NCBI RefSeq assembly: GCF_000417875.1
Contig: NW_006920884.1
Coordinates: 205,176-269,175 of the forward strand
Length of the DNA stretch: 64,000 nucleotides
DNA from: Pseudozyma flocculosa PF-1
Lineage: Eukaryota > Basidiomycota > Ustilaginomycetes > Ustilaginales > Ustilaginaceae
Direction: 5' to 3'
The translations under genes and the position numbers were made by a program. Below the pieces are notes generated by a model. The model had not been told where the DNA came from. It was given only the letters and a program-made list of their open reading frames with translations, and made no database searches. This document shows positions 44,053 to 55,443 of this stretch, piece by piece. Every line of letters begins with the position of its first letter. Position 1 is the stretch's first letter.

Positions 44053-45944
44053 CTAGAGGTGCCAGGCGGTATCCTTGGGCACGTTGAAGTTGGCCCACAT
44101 GCGCGAGGCATTCATGTCCCGGCTCCCGTCCTCTTCGACGAGGCAACGCGGCTTGTCGTCCGGGTTGGCCGGGTTGCCAAACTTGACCGATTCCCGCTGC
44201 ACGGACATGTCAAGTCGAGCAAGCGGGGACGGCGTGTAGGGAGAGAGAGAGGCAGAGGGGGAGGGCAAGGGCAAGGGCGAGCTAGGGTCAGATGCTGGGC
44301 CCCTCCGTACACGGCGATTTTTGGAGACGCAGGCGGGCGAGCGGGCAGGCGGACTTACCAGACCCAGGGTGAGGTGGATGCCAGCCGGGCCGGGCGTAAA
44401 CGTCTTGAGCTCCTTTGCCGCCGCCGCATCGTCGCCCTCTGCTGTTGCTGCGGCGGCGGCAGCGGAGGAGCGGGAGATGAGGGCGAGGATGTTGTGCGAG
44501 ACCGTGTCAATCTGACCCATGGCGGCGCGCACCGTCTTCCACGCGCCCGTCTCTGCCACGTCGCCGAGGGCGAACAGCCTCTGCGCCTGTCCTGGCTCGA
44601 GCTCGGCGCTCTGCACCTGGAGCGTTCGGTCGACCTTGATGAATCCGGCCGCGGTGAGGGAAGAGGGCGAGAGGTGACGCAGCAGCGCCGATCGTGGCGT
44701 CTGACCCGTGCAGAGCAGGATCAGGTCGCCCGACACGCTCGAACCGGACGAGAGGGGCAGCATGTGCGTCCTCCCGCCCCCTGAAAACGCGGCGGGCGGA
44801 GAGGGGAGGTGGACGCGCGAAGAGAGGATCGTCTCGATGCCCGCCTCGCCGAACCGCGCCATGACGAGGTTGTGTAGGTCTTGGTGGTCTGTTTGGCGGG
44901 GGTGCGGAGGCGAGGGAGGTTTCAGGACCGACGTTCCAGAGAGGCCAAGGTCAGCGACGTGCTCGCCAGCGATCTTGCTCGGTGAAGGGGAGAGGGAGGG
45001 CAGGGGGGCAGGGCACCTACACTTGTTCATGACGCGGTCGCGAGAGTGGACGACGACGACCTCCTTGCCGCTTTCTCGGAGCGGGTAGAGGTGCGCAATG
45101 TCGAGTGCCACCTGGACGCCCACGGCCCCTCCGCCGACGATGACGATGCGCCGCGCATCCCTGACCTTGTCCTGGTACGACTGGAGGATCTGGATGGCCT
45201 GCGCCTTGGTGGTATCCTGCACCTCCCCTGTCCGGTTCCCCTCACCTTCGATCGCATCGGTGGAAGAGGAGGAGGCGGCCGTGGAAAGGCTCCATGGCCT
45301 CTGCAGCTGCGTCCCCGTTGCGAGGGCGAGGTAGTCGTAAGCAACGAGGTTTGTCTCGCCCTCGCCATCGTCTTCCCGGCCCGCCGGTCGAGCAGCGTTG
45401 GGTAGAGGGCGGTCCAGACGGATCGTACCGCCCACCTCGCCGCCGCCCGACGAGGGGAGGATGGAGAGGGCGCGGGCGTGAACGACGGTGCCTGCGCCCG
45501 GCGGGATGGACGGGTCGGAAAAGATGTGGTCGTAGGGCACGAATGCCTTTTCCTCGCCGCCGCGATGCAGCACCGAGAAGCGGGGCAGCGTAAAGAGGTG
45601 GTGAAAGTGGCTGTTGCTCTCGATGAGCACTGCTCGTCGTCATCGTCGTCGAGGTGCAGGGCAAGGAAGAGAGAGAGAGGGGGGAGGATGCAGCTGGTCA
45701 GCAGACCGACGCGGCTTCGACTCGGTCAGGTTCCGGCCACGCCGCGAGGCTCACCGACTCGGTGCGTCGCCGGCAGGGCCTTGGCGAGCGACATGGCAAG
45801 GCGGTGTCCGACGTAGCTCCCGCCGATGACGGCGACGTTCTTGGTGCGGAGCGCGTTCATCGTCGAAGCGGGCTTGTGAGTGGCAGAGTCGTCGGCGTCG
45901 TCGTGAGCAGGTGCGGGGGCGGTAGCATGGGGTGCTGTGGACAT
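44053..45944 (-). CDS. AIF/FSP1-type FAD-dependent NAD(P)H oxidoreductase
   Basis: Four exons on the minus strand (45944-45755, 45629-45021, 44888-44359, 44196-44053) give 490 aa. The FAD Rossmann motif VAVIGGSYVGHRLAMSLAK (GGSYVG at 41-46) leads across intron 1 into VLIESNSHFHHLFTLPRFSV, a pattern shared by AIFM2/FSP1-like and fungal Amid-like proteins. The NAD(P)H-binding motif is RIVIVGGGAVGVQVALDIAH near 225, and the FAD end motif is LFALGDVAETGAWK near 370. The C-terminal exon has RESVKFGNPANPDD. Such enzymes reduce quinones using NAD(P)H at membranes. No N-myristoylation glycine or transmembrane helix is seen. Introns are 125, 132 and 162 bp. The gene is tail-to-tail with the LIM gene, 135 bp apart. 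Confidence 0.88.
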
Positions 45945-46825
45945 GTCCGCTTTGATGGGCGGTGGGGGCCGGAGTAAAGAAGGCAGAAAGGGAGGGCGAA
46001 AGAGAGCGGGCGGAAGAGGGTGGGGGGAAAATGTGCTTCGTCTTATACGGTGAGGAGGAGGACGAGGGGCGGTCGGCCGTGACTCGATCCGATGTATTGG
46101 CTACGCTTGGGAGGGTGTGAGTGAGGGATGGAGGGAGGGAGGGAGGCAAACGGCGTGCGTGTGAGCATGAGGCAGTTGGGTAGCTGGACGTCGGGCCGAA
46201 CCCCGTCTGAGCTTGCACCTACTTCTCCTTGCTGTGCCGTGCCGTGCTGTGCTGTGCCGTGGCGGGGTGGGCTGTGCTGGCAAGAGCATAACCTAGCTAG
46301 TTACCCTGCCTCCTCTCTCTCTCTATCTATCGGCTCTCTGCTTGGTCCGGACGGGGAAGAAAAGGGCGTGGGTGCAGGCCGCAAAAAGCCGAAATCAGAT
46401 AAGGCCCACCCGGATCTTATCAGGGGCCAAACCGCAGGGCCGGGCCGCGCGGCGGGGGCGGATAAAGGTTTATTCCACCCGTCCCGAGCCGCCGGCCAGC
46501 CCCCGTTCGCTCGATCGTTCTCTTCCGCCGGGATGCGCGCATCGAGAGCAGGGCTACTGCATGTTTTGCTGCGGCCGACGAGCACCTAAAGAGCGTATTG
46601 AGCATTGTTGGTACATGTGACAAGGCCAAAGGCACAGAGAGCGATCCGAGCAAGAGGGGAGGGGGACAAGGGGAATGAGCGTGAAGGGTATGCTGGACGG
46701 GAGAAGAAGGGTGGGCGGTAGGATTAGGCAAGACTCGGTCTAAGAACCTGGCGGGACGACGTGCGGAGGACCGGTACAGAAAGAGGTATAGATGGGACGC
46801 TACCCAAACGCCAGCAGAGGGAGAC
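45945..46825. promoter_or_regulatory. Upstream region of the FAD oxidoreductase and 3' flank of the 7-helix gene
   Basis: 881 bp without a recognised gene. GATA-type words cluster at 46397-46466. A GTGCC/GTGCT-rich repeat occupies about 46233-46275. Confidence 0.45.
46397..46466. promoter_or_regulatory. Cluster of three GATA-factor-like sites
   Basis: AGATAAG (46397-46403), CTTATC (46416-46421, a GATAAG on the other strand) and GATAAA (46461-46466) fall within 70 bp, about 450-520 bp upstream of the oxidoreductase start. GATA factors in fungi govern nitrogen and iron regulation. Binding is inferred from sequence only. Confidence 0.4.
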
Positions 46826-47537
46826 TCAAAAGAAGACACCCGGAGACATGCGCGCCCTCGCAGACCGCGTCGAGGCGGGCGAGTCGAGCACCGAAGCACC
46901 CGCGATCGGTGCCGCTCCGGGCACGGCGACTCGAGACACCTTTGATCGAGAGGAGGGCGACGGCTCGAGCGGAGCAGAGGGCTGGTGGGCCAGCAGCTCC
47001 GAGGCCAGCCTCTGCTGCGACGGCAGCGAGGGCCGGCGGATGCGCGGCGGCATCGTCATCGAGCTGCGGTCAGCGCCCGTCAGGATCGCCTCTGCCTGGG
47101 CAATCCGCATCGACCGTGCGCTATTGGGCGATCCAAAGATGGCCTCGTCACCGTGGCCGCCTGCCGCATCGAAACGGTCGTCGGACGGTTCTAGGGGCTC
47201 GTGCGGCAGCGTCGACCGGATCCGCGGGACATGCGAGGGAGTGCTCGGCGCGTCCAGCGGCAGATCCATCAGGAAGCACGACGAAGAGGATGCTGGTGGC
47301 GTCGAAGGAGGCAGCTGCTGCTGCGGCTGCAGCGGCGTGGCGGGTAGCGGGGCGCGCATGTACTGCGAAGCCTGCCAATCGCGGGCAATCTGCGACGCAA
47401 TCGTGTCCGTCGCACCGCTCCTCGACGAGCGCCGCACCCACGTCCGCCCAGGAATGTCGGCGATGTCCTCGCTCTCGCCTTCCTCGATGACCTCGGACGA
47501 CTTGAACAGCCCGTCGACCTGCTTGGGCGTTCCGAAT

Positions 47538-47583
<46 letters not shown>

Positions 47584-50288
47584 CGGCGTGCTTGGCCGCA
47601 ATCTGCGCCAAGCTGTTCATCGAAGGTGATCGGCCGATTGCGGGCGATACGGGCTGGTTGGCGCGCAGGCTGCCGCCGTGACCGTTCTGCGACGACGGCC
47701 CCGCCACGACGCCGTAAGGCGTTGGGTAGAAGGCTTGTGGGGAAGAGGGCACCACCTCCTGCATCTCTCCTCTTCCCCCGTCTTCGGAAGCGCGCTCGTT
47801 GGGCTCCTCGACAATCTTGCTGTTGGAGCCCGCCCAAGGTCGGTTGCCGCGCGGAACCGAGAAGATGTTTCCGTGCTTGCGCTGCTGCTGCTGCTTGGCC
47901 TCGGTGCCCGAACCGGTCTGCGGCGAGTTGCCGCCAGACGACGTGTTCGGCGACCCGCTCTGCCTTGGAAAGCCGCCCTGGTCCATCTCGGGCGTCACCG
48001 AGGCTGTGCTCGTCATCGGGTCGTCCGGACGCAACACCAGCGCTCCCGGGTGGACGCTGTCGGTGCCGAGCGAAAACTTGATGCCGTCCTCGAGCTCGCC
48101 GCCGTACTGCGCCTTGGACGCCTCGTGCTGCGTCGTGTCGACGCCCACGCTCTCGGGAACGGCGGGCAGCGTCCTGGTCTTTTCGCCGTTGACGTTCGTG
48201 TTGCCATCGCGGCGGCCATCGACGTCGTCTTCGCCCCCGCCGCCGCCGCCGCCACCGCTATGGCGGCGTGCGAACCGCGCGATTCGGTCCTTGTTGCCGC
48301 CGCTCCCCTTGGAGGACGCGTCGCGCGACGGCGTTTCCGAGTCGACGCTGCGCAGCACAATGGCGCCGATGGTGAGGAAGCCAAACACGCACGAGGCGTA
48401 GCTCGCCACCAGCGTGCCCTCTCGCCAGAGCTTGGCGAACGGTCCCGGACCGCGCAGCATGGCCTCGTAAAGGCCGGCGGCGAGCCGGATGGTGACGTAC
48501 GAGAACATAAGGGCTCCCGATATGATGCCGAGGTAGAGGACGATGAGGTTGAGCATGCATCTGCGCAGGTAGCGGAAGCGCGACGAGGGCGATGCGTGCG
48601 AGCTGAGCCGTCGCGTCGCCAGGCGCTTCAGCTCCGGACGCAGGGGCGGAAAGAAGATGTCGCGCACCTCGGCCTTAACTCTGCGACGCGGGTGGCGCAG
48701 CGCAAAGGGCGAATTGGGCGGGGACAGGCCGTCGTCGGGAACGGCTGTCGAGCTGTCCTGGCTGTCGCCGCCTTGGACGCGTCGCCCCTCCTCATCTCCG
48801 ACGGCTTCGTCGCCCAGGGGCGGCAGTGCCAGCGGCTGGAACTGCTCCGGCGAGCCCTTGCCGCCAAACCTGGGCCGAGGCGTCTTGAGCTTGGGGGCAG
48901 CTTGTTCGCTGGGACGAGCCGTCCTCTCCGACACGGTATCGGAGCAGCCATCGCCCGGAGAGGCGCCGGCGGCCCCGCCCGTTGAAAAGGTGCGTTGCTG
49001 CGCCGTCTGCTGCTGCTGCTGATGGTTTTGCTGCTGGTTGGCGTTGAAGAGCGCCTTTTGCTTCTGGACCTGCTGATACAGCAAGTAGACAAGGTAGCCG
49101 CCTGCTGGGATGTAAAAGGCCAGGAAGACCACCGACCAGAAGCTCCAGAGCGTGAAGGCGATCTCGGCATACCAGATCGACTTGCTGACGCCGTCCCAAA
49201 TGGTGCTGGCGCGCTCGACGACCGTGTGGGCCGAGGCAGCGTCGAGAGAGCCGTCGGCGGCCGAGAGGCTGTTGGCATAGCTGAGCCATTCGACGTATTC
49301 GTCGTAGGTGCCGGAGAAGCGCTTCTGGCCGAGAATGCTTGGCGGCAGCACCGAGGCGATGAGGACCAGCGGCGTGCCTAGGCAGATGAAGTTGATGAGC
49401 AGGGGCTTGGGCAGCAGGCCGAGGACCCGGGCGACCCTGCCGCGATCCGAAGAGCTCGTTTTGTCGAGCGCGCCTGGGGCAGTGTAGAAGGAGCCCCATC
49501 CTGCCCAGAAGGCGCCAATGTACAGAGGGATCCAGGTCAAGGTGGCCCAGAGAAGGATGCCGTCAACAAAGCGCGGCACCTCGTTGCGGGTGAGTCGCCA
49601 AGTGATGGCGTTGTAGGCGATGAGCACGATCGCAAAGCAGCCCTGGATGAGTAGGAAGCTGTTGAGAGCGTTGGGCTGCGGGAAGGATGAGGCGAGGCGT
49701 GACGTCCAGGGACAGGATAGTTGTCAGCCACCCGTCCTGCACAACCAGGGCCAGGCCCGCTGCGAGGAATAGGCCGTACGGCCTACTCACGACAATGTAG
49801 ATGCCCTCGGCCCTCCTCGTGAAGCGAAACACCCAGAACTTGCGCTTATACAGTTTGTACGCGAACAGGATGGCTTCGAAGACAGGCAGGAACACACGCC
49901 CGGCGCGGCAAGAACGGCAGGTCAGCCTGCGTGCCAAGGGTGAGGAAGAAGGACGGTGCCCTCGGTGCTACCACTCACAACCAGAGATGAACAGGACAGC
50001 GATGAAGCACGCGGTCGAGAGAAGCTGGATCTGCGCTGCTCCGCCGATGTTGAAGAAGAAGAGGTCGCGGACGAAGCTCTTGAGCGACTGCAGAGCCTCG
50101 TCGGAGGGTGGCGTCGAACCTGCGGGCCCGCCACTGAGACCAAGGCCGGCGGTGATGTCGGCGGGAAACGCGTCATGCTCCGCGAGGCTCCTTAGGAAGG
50201 TGCGTGGTGGTGCCGGTGCCGTCGATGTGGCATGAGGCGATGGGATGCTGCCCGACCCGAAGGTGCGGGCCAGGAGAACAGAGGGCAT
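46826..50288 (-). CDS. Orphan multi-span membrane protein, possible seven-helix receptor, with long cytosolic tail
   Basis: Three exons on the minus strand (50288-49979, 49873-49791, 49675-46826) give 1080 aa. Membrane spans are visible at AAQIQLLSTACFIAVLFISG, PNALNSFLLIQGCFAIVLIA, FVDGILLWATLTWIPLYIGA, LLINFICLGTPLVLIASVLP, AEIAFTLWSFWSVVFLAFYI, then after a 145-residue polar loop LNLIVLYLGIISGALMFSYV and VASYASCVFGFLTIGAIVLR. That is seven helices, then about 530 disordered residues with a polyQ run near 828-843. The architecture resembles fungal GPCR-like proteins but I recognise no family motif. Exon 2 is only 83 nt. Its acceptor (CTTCGAAG) is not CAG; it was chosen because it is the first AG after a CTGAC branch-point-like word and alone keeps frame. 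Confidence 0.72.
47539..47583 (-). repeat. CAG repeat encoding polyglutamine in the 7-helix protein
   Basis: About 15 GCT/CTG units on the + strand read as CAG codons on the coding strand, inside the disordered tail. Confidence 0.9.
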
Positions 50289-51406
50289 GTCGGGGACGAA
50301 GCCGGCGACGACTTCGGTGGTCGTCGTGTGGTCGAGCGCCCGATGCTAGCTACCAGCCGAAACTCAAGACGTCTCTCGAGCTGTGGCGCCGCCAGACGTG
50401 GGCAGCTCGCGCGCAGAAGCCGGGCTGGTCCGACGACCGGCACCCGAGTACGGCTCTGCTGGAAAGCACTGTTGCGAGTAGTGACAGTTCCGAGGGCTGC
50501 CGTGAGGGTGGTGGGGGCGGTCTGACGCGTCTTGGTGGCGATGACCTATCGCGGCGAGGAGATCGAGAAGATATGAGATGGTCGAGGGATGATGGACACA
50601 AGGTGATGACAAGGGAGCTAGGCCGATGAACGCATCGTCTATGAGGGCCGGTCGTGGTCGTGGCCAGACTGTGGCGTCGAGGTAGCGCAGTCGCCCTGAA
50701 CAAAGGATCGCGTCCGCAAGACAGCTCAAAGACGCCGACGATCCGGTTGGGGCAGCCAAGCGACGCGGGCAGAGCAGGGCGCGTAGGTTGAGGGCGGGTC
50801 GAGCGCGGATGGTGGTGGTGCTGCTGTTCCTGTTGCTGCTGTCTGTACTGAGCCGAAGCCTGAGCCTGACGAGGTGCGGTGCGCCAAGAGGTGCAAGCAG
50901 ATGACCTGAACAAGGTCGACAGCGAGTGTCAGTGTCGAGAGGGCGTGCTGGGCCGGACAGCGTAGAGGGACAAGGCTGCTCGGACGCGGATACGGCGGGC
51001 GGTGGGATACAGTAGGCAGCTAGTCGGGCGCCGGATGGTGAGACAGGTTGCAAACAGGCAGCAAGGGTCGGAACGTTGTCGGTTGTGGTGTGATGCGGCT
51101 GCAGGTGGTGGTGTTGGTGTTGGTCGCGAGAGGGAAAGGGCAGCGGCGTCGTTGGCCGGCCTTCCAAGGGTGGTACGAGAGCAGGGGGCCAAGGGCGTCG
51201 TCCGTGGACCAAGACACCAGCTTAGCGGTTCACGCCAAGGGATGGAGCGGAGGGGGCAGGCGACGTGTCCAGATGCCTGGGCAAGAGGGTTGACCCAGCG
51301 CGTACGTACGTCGGGATGGGTAGAAGTGCTTGCGCAGCGCAGATGGCAGCTGCCTGGTCCGGTGCAGTGGAATGGCCGGCGGATCTCAGGCGAATCCCCC
51401 CCTACC

Positions 51407-51423
51407 GTGTGTGTGTGTGTGTG
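51407..51423. repeat. GT dinucleotide run
   Basis: A perfect alternating GT run of 17 bases. Confidence 0.9.
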
Positions 51424-52624
51424 CAGCTGATACGGTAGCGCAGCGGTGACAGGGGCTGCGGGGGTCCGAGCTGAACAAGTGTGGCGTGGTGGATCGAGCG
51501 ATGGGGACAAGGTAGTGCGGTGGGGCAGGACCTTCGCCTTTGTGCCAGGAAGCAGGCATACTTAGACTGTGGGCCTGGCCGCCAGCCTCACGACGGTAGG
51601 CCAGGGATGGTCCACAACCAAGCCGGAGACGCCGCGGAGACTCTACCAGGCAGCGGTGAGACGAGCGGGATGGCGGCGCGCAGTACGGTGGAGGCCAAGC
51701 GTGGATGTGACCGGAGAAGGAAGGTATGTAGAGACCTCGTACGGATGCGTTTCGGAGCGGCTCTCTTGGGCGGAAAGGCAAGCAGCCTGGCAAGCACAAG
51801 GCAGCCACCAGAGCCTAGCCTAGCGTAGCGTAGCAATCAAGAATCTTGTGTCGGCGACGTTGTCTCGCCTGCCCGACTCCGTCAGAGGCTAGAGGCCGGG
51901 TCGGGAGACGAGATAGAGCGAGCGTCGCTGAGCCAAGGCAGACAGACAGACAGGCCCGACTCATGCCGCTGGCCCGCCGATCCACGGTAGCGCAGCAGCC
52001 TATACGGCATCCGCGCGCGCATCGAGGTGCCAAGCTAAGCTCCGCTCGCCGACTCCGAGGCTAGGAGCTTCGAGTCCGCCTGGCTGGCCGGCCCATCGGA
52101 GCGCGTCTGTCGCGAGTGCCGTAGAGTGAGCCGCGGGATGACCTTGCTTGGCCTGGCAGGCCCTGGTGGTTGGCCAGGCCTTTGCCGTCGACGATCCGCG
52201 TCCGGTCAGTCGAGGCCTGCCTGGCTGGCGCCGTTGATGCGCTCGCTCGGTTGGGCGGGGCTGATGGTTGGTGGATCTTCAGAGGGAATCAAAGGCAGAG
52301 GACGCAGCACGCATGACAGCCGGTAATTAGAAGGCCAAGGCGGCTTCCCGTAACCCGTCCGTCCAAACAGCGCGCCAGCTCACCTGCTACCTCTTTTTCC
52401 CGGTCGCCAAACGCGGCTCCCATGCCATCAGGCAGGCCTGCCTGCAGAGCCGCGCAGCGTCGCAGGCTCGCAGCTGCCGGTGGCTACAGTGTAACTTAGC
52501 AGAGAGGGGGGGGGGCCTCCGCACGCTCCTTGGCCCCTCGTCGCCGTCGTCGTCGCGCGCCATTTGGGCAACGACATCCGCCAGCGCTCAGCAGCGCAGA
52601 CAACGTCGCGCGGCCTCGACACGA

Positions 52625-52660
52625 TCGCAATCGCAATCGCAATCGCAATCGCAATCGCAA
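52625..52660 (+). repeat. TCGCAA hexanucleotide array
   Basis: Six perfect tandem units of TCGCAA are followed by degenerate copies up to about 52675. Confidence 0.92.
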
Positions 52661-53745
52661 TAGTAATCGTGATCGCGTGGTGGTGAGCTGGCAGAGTGAA
52701 GTCGACCTCGTGTGGGCAAGCAGCATGCAATTTTCATTCGATGGAGCTCGCCTTTCTTCATTCATTCAGGGCGAGATTGGATCCATGGCAGGCCATGCCG
52801 GCAACGCCAAGCCGCCATGGCCAAGGCCAAACGTCATGCCATCCATCGTCCGCAAACTAACACGCACAAGCAGCGTTGTAAGTTAGCCTAATTTTTCGAC
52901 CAGGTCAGCCTGGGTGGCCACATTGTGTACGGACAAGTGAGCACGGTGGATGGTGGTGGTCTCGACGTAGCTCTGTTGCCGCTCATCCTGTCAAAAGGCG
53001 TCGGGAAGCCAGCGCCTAGCTCGGCCCAGGCCTGCCTGACCCTTTCTGCCCGTCGCATTCCGCGCTTCCACTCCTGCCTGCTTCGACCCTATGTAGTTAG
53101 TCGAGAGGTAGTTAGATGCGCCACCTTTTCTGCCTGGTCCCCTAACTACCATGAGGAAGCCTGCCGGCGGAGGGGACACTTTAGACTGCTTCTGCCATCC
53201 TTGGCCTAAGCGAAGGCCGGCTCTCGAACGGGCCCCATGCAACTTAGCGTCCCAGCAGGAAGACTGACTGAGGGTGCCGCTTTCACCCGCTTCTTGGTAC
53301 GTATGGGTACGAACCTCTCAACGACGTTCCGCATATGGCAGGTCGAGGTCATCCTTCGTCTTCTTGGGCCGCCCGGGCTTCTTGCCAACTCAACATCCGC
53401 GGGCTTTGCGATCGTGTCTCGTCCTTCTTCTTCTTAGGTAAGCCGCCATCATCACCTCCATCCCGTCCGTCCCTTCCGTCGTCGGTCGTACGATACGGTA
53501 CGAGAGAGCGTCGACGTCGGCGGCGACCGGCTCCGAACCGGGTACGGATACGAGGGTGCTCAGCTTCCTCTTTGCTTTGCGGCAGCTCGGACGTGACCGC
53601 CAGACTCAGCTCGTCAGACTCGGCTCTTTAGATGCCCAAGCGCCACGACCCGCCGCTCGTTTCCACAAGACCTTTGGATCGGCTATGTGCGCTGGTCGTG
53701 TGCGCAATGGGCATGGACATTTCGTGGCCGCAGCCTCTGCGACGC

Positions 53746-53764
53746 GTGTGTGTGTGTGTGTGTG
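53746..53764. repeat. GT dinucleotide run
   Basis: A perfect alternating GT run of 19 bases, in the 3' flank of ISU1. Confidence 0.9.
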
Positions 53765-54038
53765 GGAAGCGTGTGACGTAGGGGAACCGACGAGATGCGG
53801 GTGCCAAAGGTATAACTACAAGAAGACAAGGGAGGGGAGCGAAAGAGGACTCCAGAGGCGCTAATGGCCTGGTCAAGGAGCGGCTGCCGCGGTGTGCGGC
53901 AGCGACGACCTAGGCTGATAAACTAGTACAGCGAGCGAGGGCTGAGGCCGGCCGGTCGAAGGGTCGAGAAGCGGGTCGATTAGACGGGCCCGGCGGACCG
54001 CAGTGACAGGCAAAGATGCCACGACGCCAACCCTCCGT

Positions 54039-54794
54039 TTAAGCGGCGCCAGATCCGACGTGGGCGGTGGCGGTCGTCTCGCCCGTAGCGGCGCTCTGGG
54101 TGACGTCGATGTGGCCGGCGGCGCGGTTGCCGGTAGCCTCACGCTTGCTCCTGTAGTTCTTGATGGCCGACTTGATGGCGTCCTCGGCGAGCATCGAGCA
54201 GTGGAGCTTGACGGGGGGCAGGCAGAGCTCCTGGGCGATCTCGGTGTTCTTGATCTGGCCGGCCTGCTCGAGCGTCATGCCCTTGACGCGCTCGGTCATG
54301 TAGCTGGAGCTGGCAATGGCGGAGCCGCAGCCAAACGTCTTGAAACGGACGTCCTCGATGATGCCATCCTCGTTGACCTTGATCGAAAGCTTCATGACAT
54401 CGCCGCACGCGGGCGCACCGACGAGGCCGATGCCGACGTCCTTGTCGGTCTTCAGGAACGAGCCGACCTGTGGTGTGGCAAAGAAGCGAGGGGCAGGAGA
54501 AGAAAAAAAGAGCAAGGTGGGAGTCAGCTTCGGCCGTCGAAGAAGGGGTGGCCATCGATATGTGGCAACCGGCGCGGCAGCAGGCCGAAGTGCGATGCTC
54601 ACGTTCCTGGGGTTCTCGTAGTGGTCAATGACCTTCTCGTGGTAGCCGCGACGCTGAGTGGTCGCAGTAAAGGGGCTGGCGGCGGAGCGAGCGACAGTGG
54701 CAACGGCCGGGCGGGCGACGCTGCTGAACTGGGCGGCGCGCGAGGTCGAGGCGACGGCCGAGCGGGCAATGGGGGCGAGCGAGTTCCTAAACAT
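54039..54794 (-). CDS. ISU1: Mitochondrial Fe-S cluster assembly scaffold ISU1/IscU
   Basis: Exons 54794-54603 and 54467-54039 on the minus strand give 206 aa. Residues 1-48 form an Ala/Arg/Ser-rich presequence, then YHEKVIDHYENPRN joins across a 135-bp intron to VGSFLKTDKDVG. The three cluster-ligand cysteines are present: C85 in GAPACGD (with the nearby Asp87), C111 in FGCGSA and C154 in KLHC. The LPPVK motif bound by the dedicated Hsp70 is at 147-151. The protein assembles [2Fe-2S] clusters with cysteine desulfurase and frataxin in the matrix. A 30-residue Ala/Thr/Gly-rich tail after the core is unusual and looks disordered. The intron is a stop-free multiple of three. Confidence 0.96.
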   Translation of the reverse strand: MFRNSLAPIARSAVASTSRAAQFSSVARPAVATVARSAASPFTATTQRRGYHEKVIDHYENPRNVSIALRPAAAPVATYRWPPLLRRPKLTPTLLFFSSPAPRFFATPQVGSFLKTDKDVGIGLVGAPACGDVMKLSIKVNEDGIIEDVRFKTFGCGSAIASSSYMTERVKGMTLEQAGQIKNTEIAQELCLPPVKLHCSMLAEDAIKSAIKNYRSKREATGNRAAGHIDVTQSAATGETTATAHVGSGAA

Positions 54795-55443
54795 GGCGGA
54801 CGAAGCGTGTGTGGTTGTGCTTGTGTGCGTGTGCGTGTGCGTGCGAGTTGTGCTGCTATGTGCGATCGACAGAAGATGGATGGATCTTGTGGTGTGTCGA
54901 TGGACGTTGATAGTGGTGGTAGTCGAGAGGGAAGGTGAGACGGGCCGTGTGGCTGGAAGGAAATAATCTGATGGCGGGCGTGGGGATGCCGGCCGGCCAC
55001 TGCCAGGCGGCATTTGCGCTGACTCGCTCGCCGCCCTTGCAACCGGCCCGCCCTCTGTCACCGCGCGCGGCAGGCAGGACTCGCCCGCCCGGCCTGCCCG
55101 CTGACGGCAGGTGGAGCTGAGGTCATGGGCAGGCCTGGCCTGGCGCAGGTCGACATCGGGTGGCAAATCCCGGACCCGCCCGGTCGACTCGTCCCGTCTC
55201 ATCGGGAAGAGGTCAGCTCACCTGCCATCGGGGTCAAAAGGTCGCGTACAAGACAAGCGCCCGGCTGGCTCGCTCGAGAATCGCAGCCTTCGCACCTCGT
55301 CGCCTCTCTGCCGCAACCCCACCGCACCGCTCCACCGCATCGGCCACCTCCTCACCACCGCCGACCTCATCCTCGTCCTCGTCCTCGTCCTACCACGCCC
55401 CGCACCGTCCCTCCCCTCATCAACGGAGCGAGCACAACAAGCC
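54795..55443. promoter_or_regulatory. Shared divergent promoter of ISU1 and the NDUFB9-like gene
   Basis: 649 bp separate the two start codons. CT-rich leader-like sequence flanks both sides. No single element was identified with confidence. Confidence 0.5.

Larger units (their letters stand above)
50289..54038. other. Intergenic region of about 3.75 kb; no gene recognised
   Basis: This is the longest gene-free stretch of the window. All ORFs are below about 290 codons, overlap one another and lack domains. It contains two GT dinucleotide runs, a TCGCAA hexamer array and GGCCAGG/CAGGC-rich patches (about 52140-52235). It may hold long promoters, a non-coding RNA or a decayed element; I see no transposase, reverse transcriptase or terminal repeat. 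Confidence 0.45.

Noticed and set aside
49676..49790. Reading through the end of exon 2 (VSRPYGLFLAAG) as a membrane span
   Set aside because: A consensus GTGAGT donor and CCCGCAG acceptor bound this segment, and only splicing gives the phase that leads into PNALNSFLLIQG.
49874..49937. Extending exon 2 of the 7-helix gene upstream to the CGCAG at about 49928
   Set aside because: With the strong upstream GTGAGT donor this acceptor reads straight into TGA. The later AG at 49874 keeps frame and lies downstream of a CTGAC branch-point-like word.
52625..52660. CRISPR-like array
   Set aside because: Units are six bases with no spacers; it is a microsatellite in a eukaryotic genome.
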